Assembly: GCA_958295945.1 (NCBI GenBank)
Contig: OY282386.1
Span: 3,032,204 to 3,096,203 of the forward strand
DNA: 64,000 nucleotides
Reading direction: 5' to 3'
Source of the DNA: Candidatus Poribacteria bacterium
GTDB taxonomy: Bacteria > Poribacteria > WGA-4E > WGA-3G
Part shown: positions 8,179 to 18,000 of the stretch, in pieces
Layout: the number at the start of each line of letters is the position of its first letter
How positions within the stretch are numbered: position 1 is the stretch's first letter
The notes under the pieces: generated by a model
Databases searched by the model: none
Seen by the model: only the letters and a program-made list of their open reading frames with translations
Told to the model about the DNA's origin: nothing
Program-made: the position numbers and the translations under genes

Positions 8179-9531
8179 ATGGAACGAAAACCAAATCTAA
8201 TATTCATTTTCGGTGACCAACACCGGCAATGTGATGTCGGATGTGCAGGTAACCCGCAAGTCCAAACGCCATACATGGATAAACTTGCCGAAGAAGGTAT
8301 GTTCTTTCCAAACACCTTCACCAACGTCCCGATATGTGTTCCCGCACGCGGATGCCTGCTGACAGGCAAACATCCGTTAAGCCACAAAGCCGTATCCAAC
8401 GATTTACCACTTCCGTTAACAGAAACGGGTATCGCGCAAGTCTTCAAAGACGATGGATATGAAACAGGATATATCGGCAAGTGGCATCTCGGCGGCCAGC
8501 CGAGAGATAAGTTTATCACACCGGAAATGCGGTTCGGTTTTGATCATTGGGTCGGGTGGAATTGTCATCATAACTATTTCAAGGCACCCTATCACGATTC
8601 CGATGGCAACAAATTTCAGATTGATGGGTACGAACCAGATTTTCAAACCGATCAGTCAATTCAATACTGCCGCGACCATGCAGATGAACCTTTCTGTCTC
8701 TATGTTAGTTGGGGCCCACCACACAACCCTTATGAACACGTGCCAGATAAGTATAAAGAGATGTATCCACCAGATGAGATACAACTCCGACCAAACGCTG
8801 TGGACACACCGGCATACCGAAAGGATATTTCTGGATACTACGCACACATCACCGCTTTAGATGAAAACCTCGGACGTTTAATGAATGCACTTGACGAAAT
8901 CGGAATTGCCGAAGACACCATCCTCGTCTATACATCTGACCACGGAGACATGCTTGGAAGCCACGGGCACAACAGAAAAGAACGTCCGTGGGATGAATCC
9001 AGCCGCATCCCTTTCATGATCCGGTATCCACGCAAAATTCCAGCAGGAGTTACCCGTGATACCTTATTAAGCCTTGTTGATTTCATGCCATCCATGTTAT
9101 CTCTGTGTGATTTGCAAATTCCAGATGGAGTAGAAGGTATTGATTTGTCTGACGCGATGCTCGGGAAGACTATTGACGAACCGCAATCTGTCCTGCTTGA
9201 ACTCCCATTGCACGGCAGTGAAGGATTCAATTTCGGTCTCACAGAATGGCGTGGTGTTCGAACACATCGTCATACTTATGCACGACACTATGATGGAACA
9301 GGTTGGCTCCTCTACGACAACGATAACGACCCGTATCAAATGAACAATCTGATTGACGATCCCAACTCACAAAAACTACGTGAAGAGTTAGAAACAGAAC
9401 TTCAGCAATGGTTAACCCGAATTAACGATCCATGCATCGCTGGTTTAGACCACATCCGACAACTCGGATTAACAGAATTGTGGAACATCAGCGAACAACG
9501 ATTTGGCGGAAGAAATCCGCGTTGGGCATAA
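8179..9531 (+). CDS. Sulfatase (formylglycine-dependent arylsulfatase family)
   Basis: Hydrolyses sulfate esters using a formylglycine made from Cys53 in the motif C53-V-P-A-R57-G-C-L-L-T-G, the canonical CxPxR. The metal-binding start LIFIFGDQHR has Gln-His where many sulfatases have Asp-Gln, and TSDHGDMLGSHG near residue 255 supplies the other metal ligands. The start at 8179 follows an AGGAG Shine-Dalgarno; the open frame extends 20 codons upstream into the preceding gene without support. No signal peptide is seen, so a cytoplasmic enzyme is likely. A phosphodiesterase of the same superfamily follows 10 nt later, suggesting an operon. The substrate may be a sulfated glycan. Confidence 0.92.
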   Translation: MERKPNLIFIFGDQHRQCDVGCAGNPQVQTPYMDKLAEEGMFFPNTFTNVPICVPARGCLLTGKHPLSHKAVSNDLPLPLTETGIAQVFKDDGYETGYIGKWHLGGQPRDKFITPEMRFGFDHWVGWNCHHNYFKAPYHDSDGNKFQIDGYEPDFQTDQSIQYCRDHADEPFCLYVSWGPPHNPYEHVPDKYKEMYPPDEIQLRPNAVDTPAYRKDISGYYAHITALDENLGRLMNALDEIGIAEDTILVYTSDHGDMLGSHGHNRKERPWDESSRIPFMIRYPRKIPAGVTRDTLLSLVDFMPSMLSLCDLQIPDGVEGIDLSDAMLGKTIDEPQSVLLELPLHGSEGFNFGLTEWRGVRTHRHTYARHYDGTGWLLYDNDNDPYQMNNLIDDPNSQKLREELETELQQWLTRINDPCIAGLDHIRQLGLTELWNISEQRFGGRNPRWA

Positions 9532-9541
9532 AGGACAAAAT

Positions 9542-10939
9542 ATGGCAAAACGGGTTATGATAATCGGATGGGATTGTGCCGCTCCCAAACTCGTCTTTGA
9601 TGCATTTAAAGACGACATGCCTAACACACATCGTTTGATGCAAGCGGGTATCTACGGACAATTGGAAAGCACAATACCACCTATCACTGTCCCCGCGTGG
9701 ATGTGCATGATGACAAGTCGTGATCCGGGTGAACTCGGTATCTACGGCTTTCGCAACCGTTCAAATTATACTTATGACGCACTCGCCATTGCCAACGCTA
9801 ACGCTATCAAAGTGCCAACACTCTGGGAACTGCTTGCTGAAGCACAGCAACGTTCTGTCGTCCTAGGCGTGCCACTCACCTACCCCGCTAAGCCGTTTCC
9901 AGGTTGGATGGTCACCAGTTTTCTAACACCAGTTAACCCCAATTCTCCTTTGACAGACAGAAAACTACAGTGGACATTTCCACCAAGATTAATCCGTGAA
10001 ATTGAACAAGTATCACCTGACTACATGATTGATATTCCAAATTTCCGCACAGATAAACGAGCTGAATTGGAAAAGCAACTCCTTAAAATGACGCGCACCC
10101 GTTTCAAATTCGCTCGTTATCTGCTTGAGAAAAAACAGTGGGATTTTTTTATGATAGTAGAGATGGGTTCTGACAGACTCCATCACGCTTTCTGGAGATT
10201 TTGGGATAAAACACATCACAAGTATGAACCGAATTCACCTTTTGCGGACACAATGCGAAACTACTATCGCACGCTTGATGACGAACTCGGAGAGATGTTG
10301 GCACGTGTTGATCACGACACGACCGTCATAATCGTATCCGACCACGGTGCTAAGAGGATGGATGGTGGCATCTGTGTCAATGAATGGTTGCAGAAACACG
10401 GTTACCTGAAACTAAAAACCAAACCACAAGGTCCTACCCGTTTTACATCAGATATGGTTGATTGGCAGCAGACTAAGGCATGGGGTGAAGGTGGATATTA
10501 TGGTCGCATCTTTGTCAACGTCGTTGGTAGAGAACCGAATGGTATTATCAAACAACAGGATTACGAAAATGTCCGTGATGAATTAAAGACGCAGCTTGAA
10601 GCAATCGTTGACGAATCTGGACAGAATATCAATACACGCGTATTTAAACCAGAGGAGGTATATCACAAGTGCAACAACATCCCACCTGACCTTATCGTCT
10701 ACTTCGGGGATCTCTATTGGCGTTCAGTTGGAAGTGTCGGATACAACAGCATCTATACATATCAAAACGACACCGGTCCTGACGATTGCAACCACGCAGA
10801 GATGGGTATGTTTATCCTCAAGAACGGGATACATACCGATGGACATGTGCCAACAAAAAGCATATATGATATCGCTCCCACTGTGCTCAAAGAATTCGGT
10901 CTTGACATCCCAGATGCAATGCGGGGTAATCCGATTTAG
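9542..10939 (+). CDS. Alkaline-phosphatase-superfamily phosphodiesterase/nucleotide pyrophosphatase
   Basis: A 465-residue type I phosphodiesterase-like protein. The N-terminal metal site is IIGWD11, the nucleophile is probably T49 in PPITVPAW, and the SDHGAKRMDG segment (near 270) and the late HAEMG provide further metal ligands. It lacks the insertions that define phosphoglycerate mutases or arylsulfatases. The start at 9542 has an AAAGGA upstream and lies 10 nt after the sulfatase stop. Its stop overlaps the stop of the convergent P1 peptidase by 4 bp. The substrate is unknown. Confidence 0.85.
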   Translation: MAKRVMIIGWDCAAPKLVFDAFKDDMPNTHRLMQAGIYGQLESTIPPITVPAWMCMMTSRDPGELGIYGFRNRSNYTYDALAIANANAIKVPTLWELLAEAQQRSVVLGVPLTYPAKPFPGWMVTSFLTPVNPNSPLTDRKLQWTFPPRLIREIEQVSPDYMIDIPNFRTDKRAELEKQLLKMTRTRFKFARYLLEKKQWDFFMIVEMGSDRLHHAFWRFWDKTHHKYEPNSPFADTMRNYYRTLDDELGEMLARVDHDTTVIIVSDHGAKRMDGGICVNEWLQKHGYLKLKTKPQGPTRFTSDMVDWQQTKAWGEGGYYGRIFVNVVGREPNGIIKQQDYENVRDELKTQLEAIVDESGQNINTRVFKPEEVYHKCNNIPPDLIVYFGDLYWRSVGSVGYNSIYTYQNDTGPDDCNHAEMGMFILKNGIHTDGHVPTKSIYDIAPTVLKEFGLDIPDAMRGNPI

Positions 10940-11847
10940 ACAGTTACAGCTTTAACAATAGACTCAGCAACTACATCCGAAGCAAGAATACCGATACTAT
11001 TCACACTACTGTCCGAATGTGCCCCCGTAGCAAACGTAAACAGCGTGTCTCCATCAAACATCGTATGCGATGGACGTATCGCACGTGCCATACCATCGTG
11101 TGCCATCTCTGCAACCCGTGTCGCCTCCGCAACAGAAAGCACAGCATTTGTAGCGACAACACCGATAGTCGTGTTTGTTCCGGGAACGATTTTCGCATCC
11201 AAAAGACGTTCAGTGATGTCAACGAAACTACCATCTATTTTTCCACCAGCAATTATCTCACCAGTAGCAGGATCAACAACGTTACCAAGCGCATTCACAA
11301 CAGTAATGGCAGCGACGATCAACCCGTTTTCCAGATGTCTACATGCAGAACCGACACCCCCAGCAGAAGGTGTAACATCAGGTGCTTTACCGACAGTCGC
11401 ACCCGTTCCCGCACCGACAGCACCCATCACAACAGGAGCATCGGAGGAATCAACACATGCATCATATCCCATTTGTCTATCGGGACGCACATGAGCGTCA
11501 CCAACATGCAAGTCAAATATGACAGCAGCAGGAACAATCGGAACACGAACTGAACCAGCGTGGAAACCAACACCCTTTTCTTCAAGATATTGTACAACAC
11601 CCCCTGCAGCATCCAACCCGAAAGCACTACCACCTGTCAGGAGAATAGCGTGTGCTTTTTGAATTAAGCGTCCGGGACGTATTGATTCTGTCTCTCGTGT
11701 TCCAGGTGCAGCACCACGCACATCAACACCAGCAGTCGCACCTTCTGGACAGATGACAACGGTACAACCTGTCCGAGCATCTACATCAGTTGTGTGTCCC
11801 ACTCGTATTCCATCAATCGCTGTAAGTGTCTGATTTGTCATTACCAT
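10936..11847 (-). CDS. P1 family peptidase (DmpA/BapA-like, MEROPS S58)
   Basis: An N-terminal-nucleophile aminopeptidase related to L-aminopeptidase D-Ala-esterase DmpA, which is made as one chain and cleaves itself before a Ser or Thr. Diagnostic stretches are GIRVGHTTD, the glycine-rich VDVRGAAPGTRE, and LLTGGSAFGLDAAGG. Its 303 residues fit the bacterial subgroup. The candidate cleavage site lies in the TNTTIGVVATNA segment near residue 225. Starts at 11847 and 11841 are both possible. It is divergent from the ECF cluster and convergent with the phosphodiesterase. Confidence 0.88.
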   Translation of the reverse strand: MVMTNQTLTAIDGIRVGHTTDVDARTGCTVVICPEGATAGVDVRGAAPGTRETESIRPGRLIQKAHAILLTGGSAFGLDAAGGVVQYLEEKGVGFHAGSVRVPIVPAAVIFDLHVGDAHVRPDRQMGYDACVDSSDAPVVMGAVGAGTGATVGKAPDVTPSAGGVGSACRHLENGLIVAAITVVNALGNVVDPATGEIIAGGKIDGSFVDITERLLDAKIVPGTNTTIGVVATNAVLSVAEATRVAEMAHDGMARAIRPSHTMFDGDTLFTFATGAHSDSSVNSIGILASDVVAESIVKAVTV

Positions 11848-11906
11848 ACATCAACTATAACGGATTCATAGATTATCTGCAAGTGATATTGTATTCAGTC
11901 AGGATC

Positions 11907-12015
11907 ATTTATGGTGAAGCATAGAATTATTTCTACACTTTCTATCAACGGTAGGCGAGGTCTCCTAACCTCGCCTCAGCAATGTGTAGAATTAATTCAA
12001 TAATTTACCATAAAT
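11907..12015. repeat. MITE, family with TTTATRGT ends, member 1 (diverged)
   Basis: An approximately 109-bp unit with inverted ends ATTTATGGT / ACCATAAAT and an inner hairpin GGCGAGGTCTCCTAACCTCGCC. It is related to the closer pair at 14725-14847 and 63706-63827 by its ends and its cGAGG..CCTCGcc core. It sits directly upstream of the first ECF-cluster promoter. Confidence 0.65.
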
Positions 12016-12039
12016 AATCTTGTGCAAATTGGATTTAAT

Positions 12040-12100
12040 TTGCACCGAATTGGACTTTATTGTATAATTATGCACCCGTTTGACCGTGCCACGCGTCACT
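12040..12100 (+). promoter_or_regulatory. Tandem sigma70-type and ECF-type promoters of paralog 1
   Basis: TTGCAC (12040) - N17 - TATAAT (12063-12068), followed by GCACCC (12072-12077) - N16 - CGTCACT (12094-12100). GCAACC-like and CGTC elements are the usual -35 and -10 of autoregulated ECF sigma promoters. The same pair precedes all five paralogs. Confidence 0.75.
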
Positions 12101-12147
12101 AATGGTTGAGATGAAAAATCCAAGTGATTCTTTTATGGAGGAATCCG

Positions 12148-12252
12148 ATGAAAAACGAAGATGCAGAACTGATTCAACGCACGATTGAAACAGGAGGAAC
12201 CGATGATCCGAGAAGCAATCGGCAACTTCAAAATGTCTCCAACTCTTACTGA
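12148..12252 (+). pseudogene. Remnant of the ECF sigma domain of paralog 1
   Basis: An ATG with an upstream GGAGG (12138) starts 11 residues matching the N-terminus of the other paralogs (MKNEDAELIQR), then jumps at an ATTGAA/ATTAAA-like junction to the end of the sigma domain in a different frame and stops at 12250. About 170 codons covering sigma2 and sigma4 are missing. This is a clean internal deletion that leaves the promoter, the start and the downstream sensor part. Confidence 0.8.
12192..12205 (+). promoter_or_regulatory. Internal ribosome-binding site and start, paralog 1
   Basis: AGGAGG (12192-12197), 5 nt, ATG (12203). It is equivalent to the internal site at codon 184 of the four other paralogs, and here it is the only well-placed start for the propeller protein. 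Confidence 0.75.
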
Positions 12253-14680
12253 TAACATCATGCAAGATGTTTCACGGATCAAACCTACTACCCCTTCTGC
12301 CAGCAAACCATTGATCCCGTGGATGATGGGTGCCGCAGGCGCAGTATTGATTGCGCTGATGTTTGGTATAGGTAGTCAATACTTAGCACAATTCCAAAAA
12401 CCCTTTAGTTTAGATGCACAGTCTGAAAGGACGGTTGAGTTTGTTGACGCGCCTATTGTTCAAAACCTTCAGATAGAATCAGATAACCGAAATCAAACAG
12501 GGATGCGATCCGACTTAGGTGGTAGCAGTGATGGCGATGGAGAGAATGCGGATCAGGCTTTAGGTGACCAAAGTGATTATACACGATGGAATTTACCGTT
12601 AGGAGCAAAACGAAGACTCGGTAAAGGAATGTTTACCGATATGCAACTTACTCAGGATGGAAACAGATTGGCGATTGCAAGTTCTGCTGGAATTTGGCTT
12701 TATGATGTCCACACTGGACAAGAAACCGCACTGCTTACAGAAAATACTGATTTAATTGGGTTAGTTGCATTTTCTCCCGATGGTAAAACCCTCGCAAGCA
12801 CAGGTGGTAACAACACTTGTCGAATCTGGGACATTGAAAAACAGGAACTTCTATTAACATTTAAACTGCCAAAGTATTGGATGCGTTCCATAAGGTTTTT
12901 AGATGATGGAAAAACCCTTGTTGGTGAAGGATTTATTGACAACAGATCACGCACACTAACTGGAAAAATTCTAAGATGGGACATTCCGAAAGTCTGGATG
13001 TGGGACAGTAGTTCTGGCAGATTGTTAAATACTTTCACGACTAAATTGCCAAAATTTGATGTGTTCACAGATGTGAGAAGCAATGTGCCATTTGAAGGAT
13101 TTTCTAACGGTTCCCGTTCCCTATTCGCTTATGATAATAAAGTGTATGAGACTATCGTAAAGGATGGAAACACAGATCAAGAGATATTCACAATCCCCAG
13201 CACTGGACAAGAGATAAGAGAATTTGTTTTCTCCCAAGATGGCAAACAACTTGCAATTGCTTATGACAAGAGTGTACATATCTGGAATATCGGTTTTGAT
13301 TCAAGTAATCAGAAAACAACGTTTCCAATTCATAGTGCCAACTACACTGGAAAACCCTTTATGCTCTCTTTTTCAAAGGATGGTAAAATACTTGCTGCTG
13401 CTAGCGGACAAGGTATTACTGTATGGAATGTTGAAACAAGTTCAAACATTGCTACATTTTTGAATGCTAAGGGTGGTTTGTGGGAATATGTGTTATCTGC
13501 AGATGGGTCAACTGTTGTCACAATGGATCATGAAGGTGCAGTAGATTTTTGGTCGGTTACAAATGACAGTCATGAACGCACCTTGACGACTGGTTATACA
13601 GGTAGATTCACCAGTTTGACGTTTACTCATGATGGAAAAACTGTTGCGACCACTGCTCTTGGAAAAATTCATTTATGGAATGCTGACACTGGCACTGAAA
13701 AGTTGCATCTACAAGTACCAATGTATAGAACGATTAGAAACAAAAGAAGTGAAATTATCAGCCTTGCTTTTTCCAAGAATAACAGAACCCTTAACACGCT
13801 GAATGTATCTGGAAAAATTGGGGTTTTGGATGTTAACATAGGGGAATACCGTATTACTAATATTCTTGCAGGGGTTAATACCGCTAAATCTATTCCAATT
13901 TATTCAAGTCTATTAGGCAAAGGAGTGGCAAGCGTCCCTATGCCTCGGACACCAAATATATACCACCTGTACGCAACATCCTACGACAATACTTCAGTGT
14001 TTATCCCCGAAGCCACTTTCTCGTCTGATGGAGAGTTATTAGCAACTAAAAATCAAGAAGGGGCAGTTGAGGTATGGGATCTTACTATCCCAAGACGTTT
14101 ATACACACTTGCAGTGCAAAATCCAAATGTGAAAAATAATCCTGCGATTATAACAGAATTTACAGAAGATGGAAAATTGCTTGCGATCCGTGACGGTAAG
14201 GATATTCACTTGTCAGATGTCCATTCTGGTGAAACCTTAGTAAAATATAAGATACCTGAAAAGAAACCGAATATAATAGACAAATTTATGTCAATATTAG
14301 GTAAAAAAGAAGTCATACAGAAGATTGACGCAGTAGCTTTGGCACAAGGTGAAAAAAACATCTTAGCTGCAAATGACAATAAGACAATCTATCTGTGGGA
14401 TATTGCTACACATGAACGCATCTTAACAATTAGAGATCATAAACACACAGTAAGCAAGTTAGCATTTACAAACGATGGTACAATTCTGGCAAGTGGAGAT
14501 GCAGGTGGGGTAATCCATCTATGGGATATTCCAACTGGTGAGAAACTTGCTACATACAAACCGTATGCAAATCCAATTACCCAATTAGTCTTTTCACCTG
14601 ATGGAAAGACCCTTGCAACTGAGAATTTGTACTCGCATCTTGCAGGAACTATACTGCTATGGGATGTCCCCTCCAAATAG
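12203..14680 (+). CDS. Membrane-anchored WD40 propeller protein, sigma-less paralog 1
   Basis: An 825-residue sensor half of an ECF-propeller fusion. A cytoplasmic juxtamembrane piece (IREAIGNFKMSPTLTDNIMQ) is followed by a transmembrane helix (about residues 37-60, WMMGAAGAVLIALMFGIG) and an extracytoplasmic region with many WD40-type units (SPDGKTLAS..., ending in LWD or IWD), running to the C-terminus. The start at 12203 is chosen for its AGGAGG; a TTG at 12185 in the same frame is weaker. The sigma domain present in paralogs 2-5 is deleted, so this protein can sense but not bind RNA polymerase. It might modulate its sister proteins. Confidence 0.8.
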   Translation: MIREAIGNFKMSPTLTDNIMQDVSRIKPTTPSASKPLIPWMMGAAGAVLIALMFGIGSQYLAQFQKPFSLDAQSERTVEFVDAPIVQNLQIESDNRNQTGMRSDLGGSSDGDGENADQALGDQSDYTRWNLPLGAKRRLGKGMFTDMQLTQDGNRLAIASSAGIWLYDVHTGQETALLTENTDLIGLVAFSPDGKTLASTGGNNTCRIWDIEKQELLLTFKLPKYWMRSIRFLDDGKTLVGEGFIDNRSRTLTGKILRWDIPKVWMWDSSSGRLLNTFTTKLPKFDVFTDVRSNVPFEGFSNGSRSLFAYDNKVYETIVKDGNTDQEIFTIPSTGQEIREFVFSQDGKQLAIAYDKSVHIWNIGFDSSNQKTTFPIHSANYTGKPFMLSFSKDGKILAAASGQGITVWNVETSSNIATFLNAKGGLWEYVLSADGSTVVTMDHEGAVDFWSVTNDSHERTLTTGYTGRFTSLTFTHDGKTVATTALGKIHLWNADTGTEKLHLQVPMYRTIRNKRSEIISLAFSKNNRTLNTLNVSGKIGVLDVNIGEYRITNILAGVNTAKSIPIYSSLLGKGVASVPMPRTPNIYHLYATSYDNTSVFIPEATFSSDGELLATKNQEGAVEVWDLTIPRRLYTLAVQNPNVKNNPAIITEFTEDGKLLAIRDGKDIHLSDVHSGETLVKYKIPEKKPNIIDKFMSILGKKEVIQKIDAVALAQGEKNILAANDNKTIYLWDIATHERILTIRDHKHTVSKLAFTNDGTILASGDAGGVIHLWDIPTGEKLATYKPYANPITQLVFSPDGKTLATENLYSHLAGTILLWDVPSK

Positions 14681-14724
14681 GTATAATTCTATTCCTTCTT
14701 GTAATTCTCAAGTAATCAGGTTTG

Positions 14725-14847
14725 TTTATAGTCCAGTTTAGAATTAAGAAGACATTTCAATGCACTTGCAAGTACCACAAGTCCCGTAGGGGCGAGGTTT
14801 CCTCGCCCTCTGAGACGTGTCCTATTAATTGTCCATTCCACTATAAA
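14725..14847. repeat. MITE, TTTATAGT-end family, member 2
   Basis: An approximately 123-bp unit with ends TTTATAGT and ACTATAAA and a core hairpin GGGGCGAGGTTTCCTCGCCC. It is nearly identical, in inverted orientation, to 63706-63827. No coding capacity. It lies between paralog 1 and the promoters of paralog 2. Confidence 0.8.
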
Positions 14848-14873
14848 TAGAACTGTCAAGTAATCCTTCCACA

Positions 14874-14980
14874 TTGACATTCCGTTCCAATCTGGTAAAA
14901 TAGTAATTCATTCTATCGGATCATCCTGTTAACAATTTTTTCGTCAGTATGCACCCGACTTGTACCTAACCCGCGTCATT
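14874..14980 (+). promoter_or_regulatory. Tandem sigma70-type and ECF-type promoters of paralog 2
   Basis: TTGACA (14874-14879) - N16 - TAAAAT (14896-14901), then GCACCC (14951-14956) - N17 - CGTCATT (14974-14980). The start codon is 59 nt downstream. Confidence 0.75.
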
Positions 14981-15038
14981 ATAAGTACAGACAAACAATT
15001 TGGATACATATTTTCTCGCTCACTTTGAAAGGTGACTT

Positions 15039-18000
15039 ATGAAAGACAATGACGTTGAATTAATCCACCGCATCATTGAAGGTGATGATTCTGCTTTTAC
15101 TACTTTAGTTGAGAAATATCAGAAGCAGGTTCACGCACTTGCATGGCGTAAAATTGGTGATTTCCATATTGCCGAAGATATAACACAGGAGACCTTCCTG
15201 AAAGCCTATCAGAAACTCACGACACTTAAAAACCCTCAACGATTCGCAGGATGGCTCTATGTGATTGCAACACGTTGCTGCCAAGCATGGCTACGCAAAA
15301 AACAGGTCCAGACCGAATCGTTAGAGGAAATTGATACTGATGCGTTAGAACCTGAGGCATATTCACGATATGTTTCTGAGGAGGAGACAAAGGTCACCGT
15401 TGCAGCACAACGTCAAGTCGTCAAGAAACTCCTTACAACATTGCCAGAGAGTGAACGCACGGTGATAACATTACACTACTTTGGTGAGATGACGTGTGAA
15501 AAGATGAGCGAGTTTTTGGGTGTATCCGCGAACACAATAAAGAGCAGACTACGCCGCGCACGGAACAGATTAAAACAGGAGGAACCGATGATCCGAGAAG
15601 CAATCAACAACTTCAATATATCCCCAACTCTTACTGAAAATATAATGAAAAAAATATCACAACTTGAACCTTCTACTCCTCCAGCAAGCAAACCATTGAT
15701 CCCGTGGATGATAGGTGCTACAGGTGCAGTATTGATCGCACTGATGTTTGGTATAGGTGGCCAGTTCTTAGCACACTTCCAAAAGCCTTATAGTTTAGAT
15801 GCACAGTCTGAAAGGACAGTTGAACTTGTAGATGCACAGGTTGTTCAAAACCTTCAGATACAATCAGATAACCGAAATCAAATAGGGAATAGAACTGATT
15901 TAGGTGGTAGAAGTGATGGTAACGAAGCAAATGCCAATCAGGCTATAGGTGATGATGGTGACTACACGCGTTGGAAACTACCAGAAGGGGCAAAACGGAG
16001 AATTGGCAAAGGGGTGTTAACCGATATGAAACTCTCCCCCGATAACTCACGGGTAGCTATTGCAAGTTCAGCTGGAATTTGGCTTTATGATGTCCACGCT
16101 AATCAAGAAATGAAGGGTGCAGAAGTTGCTCTGCTTACTGACCATGAGGGTTTAGTCAGGCAGTTAACATTTTCAACGGATGGTGAGATGTTTGCCAGTA
16201 TAGGAGTGGACAAAACAATCCGACTATGGAAAACCAGCAATGGAAAACTACTGTTCACTTTGACCACACCTAAACCTACTGGTGAATTTCGTTCCGTCAA
16301 ATTCATAAGAGATGGCAAAACCCTTGCTGCACGGTGTTCGGATGACTATAAAGTCTATTTGTGGGATGTTACTTCAGGGAAATATTTGGAATCATTTCGG
16401 CCGAAACTTCCATTGATTAGATTAGGACAAGACAGAGATTGGCGGTTTGCAACAGGCACTTTTTTCGATCCTATTGGTAATATCACATTTGCGATTGGAA
16501 ATAAGGACGGTACGATAAGTATTAAGGAAGGACGTAAAGGGCTGGAAAAGATTAAACTCGTTGGTTATACAGATGAATCTCAATTTTTCAAGGTGGATAA
16601 TGAACATGATCGTCTTAACCCAAGAAAACCTACAGTGAGAAGATCTTTAGTCCGTCCGGGTGATAAACCGACTGTTCCAAAACAACTAAAAGGTGATAAA
16701 CCGACTGTTCCAAAACAACTAAAAGTTGACGGAACGCCTTTTCCTATCCAATACCTGTTGTCTGATCGAAATCATTCCAGCCATAATTATGAAAAACAAC
16801 CTACAAAGTGGATAAATACCTTAGATTTTTCCCCAGATGGTAATACTCTTGTCAGCACTAGTAAATACATGCTGACAGAAGGTGATGGATATACATTATT
16901 TAGTGGAGGTCCAATTGAAATTTGGGATGTTGAGACAGGTGAACAACTCGCTTCGCTCACATTAAGTGTTACAGATGTGGTGTTCTCAGGTGATGGAAAA
17001 ACACTTGCTATCACCGGTGATGCTGGTGTTTCTGTATGGGATATTCCATCACGACAGGAGATTTGTGTATTTAAAGGACATGTAAAAGCAACGTTTTCAG
17101 GTGATGGAAAAATGCTCTGTATCATAGAAAACAATCGCTTCACATTTTGGGATATCAACACGCGCAGTGAATTCTCTACAATTAGTCCTTTTCAAGCTCA
17201 AGGAATCATATCTTATTTTCCTGAAAGTTTTACGTTATCACAGAATGGGAATCTTCTTGCTACTGCAGATGTGGACGGTGTAATCAACGTGTGGGAAACA
17301 AAAACTCCCTCAAAAATACGAACCCTCGCCAAAGATTATGAAAAGACGTTCACATCATTGACATTCAAACATGACGGCAGAACACTCGTAAGTGGAAATG
17401 CAAACGGTTGGCTGCAATCTTTTGATTTTAATACTGGCAACCTAAAGGAAGTGTCTAAACCAGTAAAAAGGAACCTCAACGGACTGTTCTACCACAAAGA
17501 TGGCACAACCCTAACCGTTGTAAGTGATAGCACACTTCTAAGACCTTACCCCTTTGAAACTCATACTTTGTTGAATGCGATAAACTGGAGTGGAAGTAGC
17601 TCGTTTGATGATGGAACACAAATACGTGTGAAGGTGCTCGCTTTCTCATCAAACGGCAAAAGATTGGCGACTAAGAACTCTAAGAATAGATTGGTCGATG
17701 TGTGGGATATTACATTAGGGAAAAATCCACAACATATCTCATCGGTTCAATATCATTGGGGGTCCGTAGTGCTATCACCTGATGGTGCGATACTTGCAAC
17801 AGCGAGTCAGTCAGGCAATGGTGCTGATTTGTGGCATGCAAACACTGGTGCACTGCTTACTAAACTAAGTTTACCAAAGAAGTTATTGGCAAGAAACAAT
17901 AACATTTATTCCTTAGCATTTTCTCACGATGGGAAGATCATGGTCGGTGGTACAAACAAAAAAGAAATTCATTTATGGGATATGACAGGCAATAGCCATA

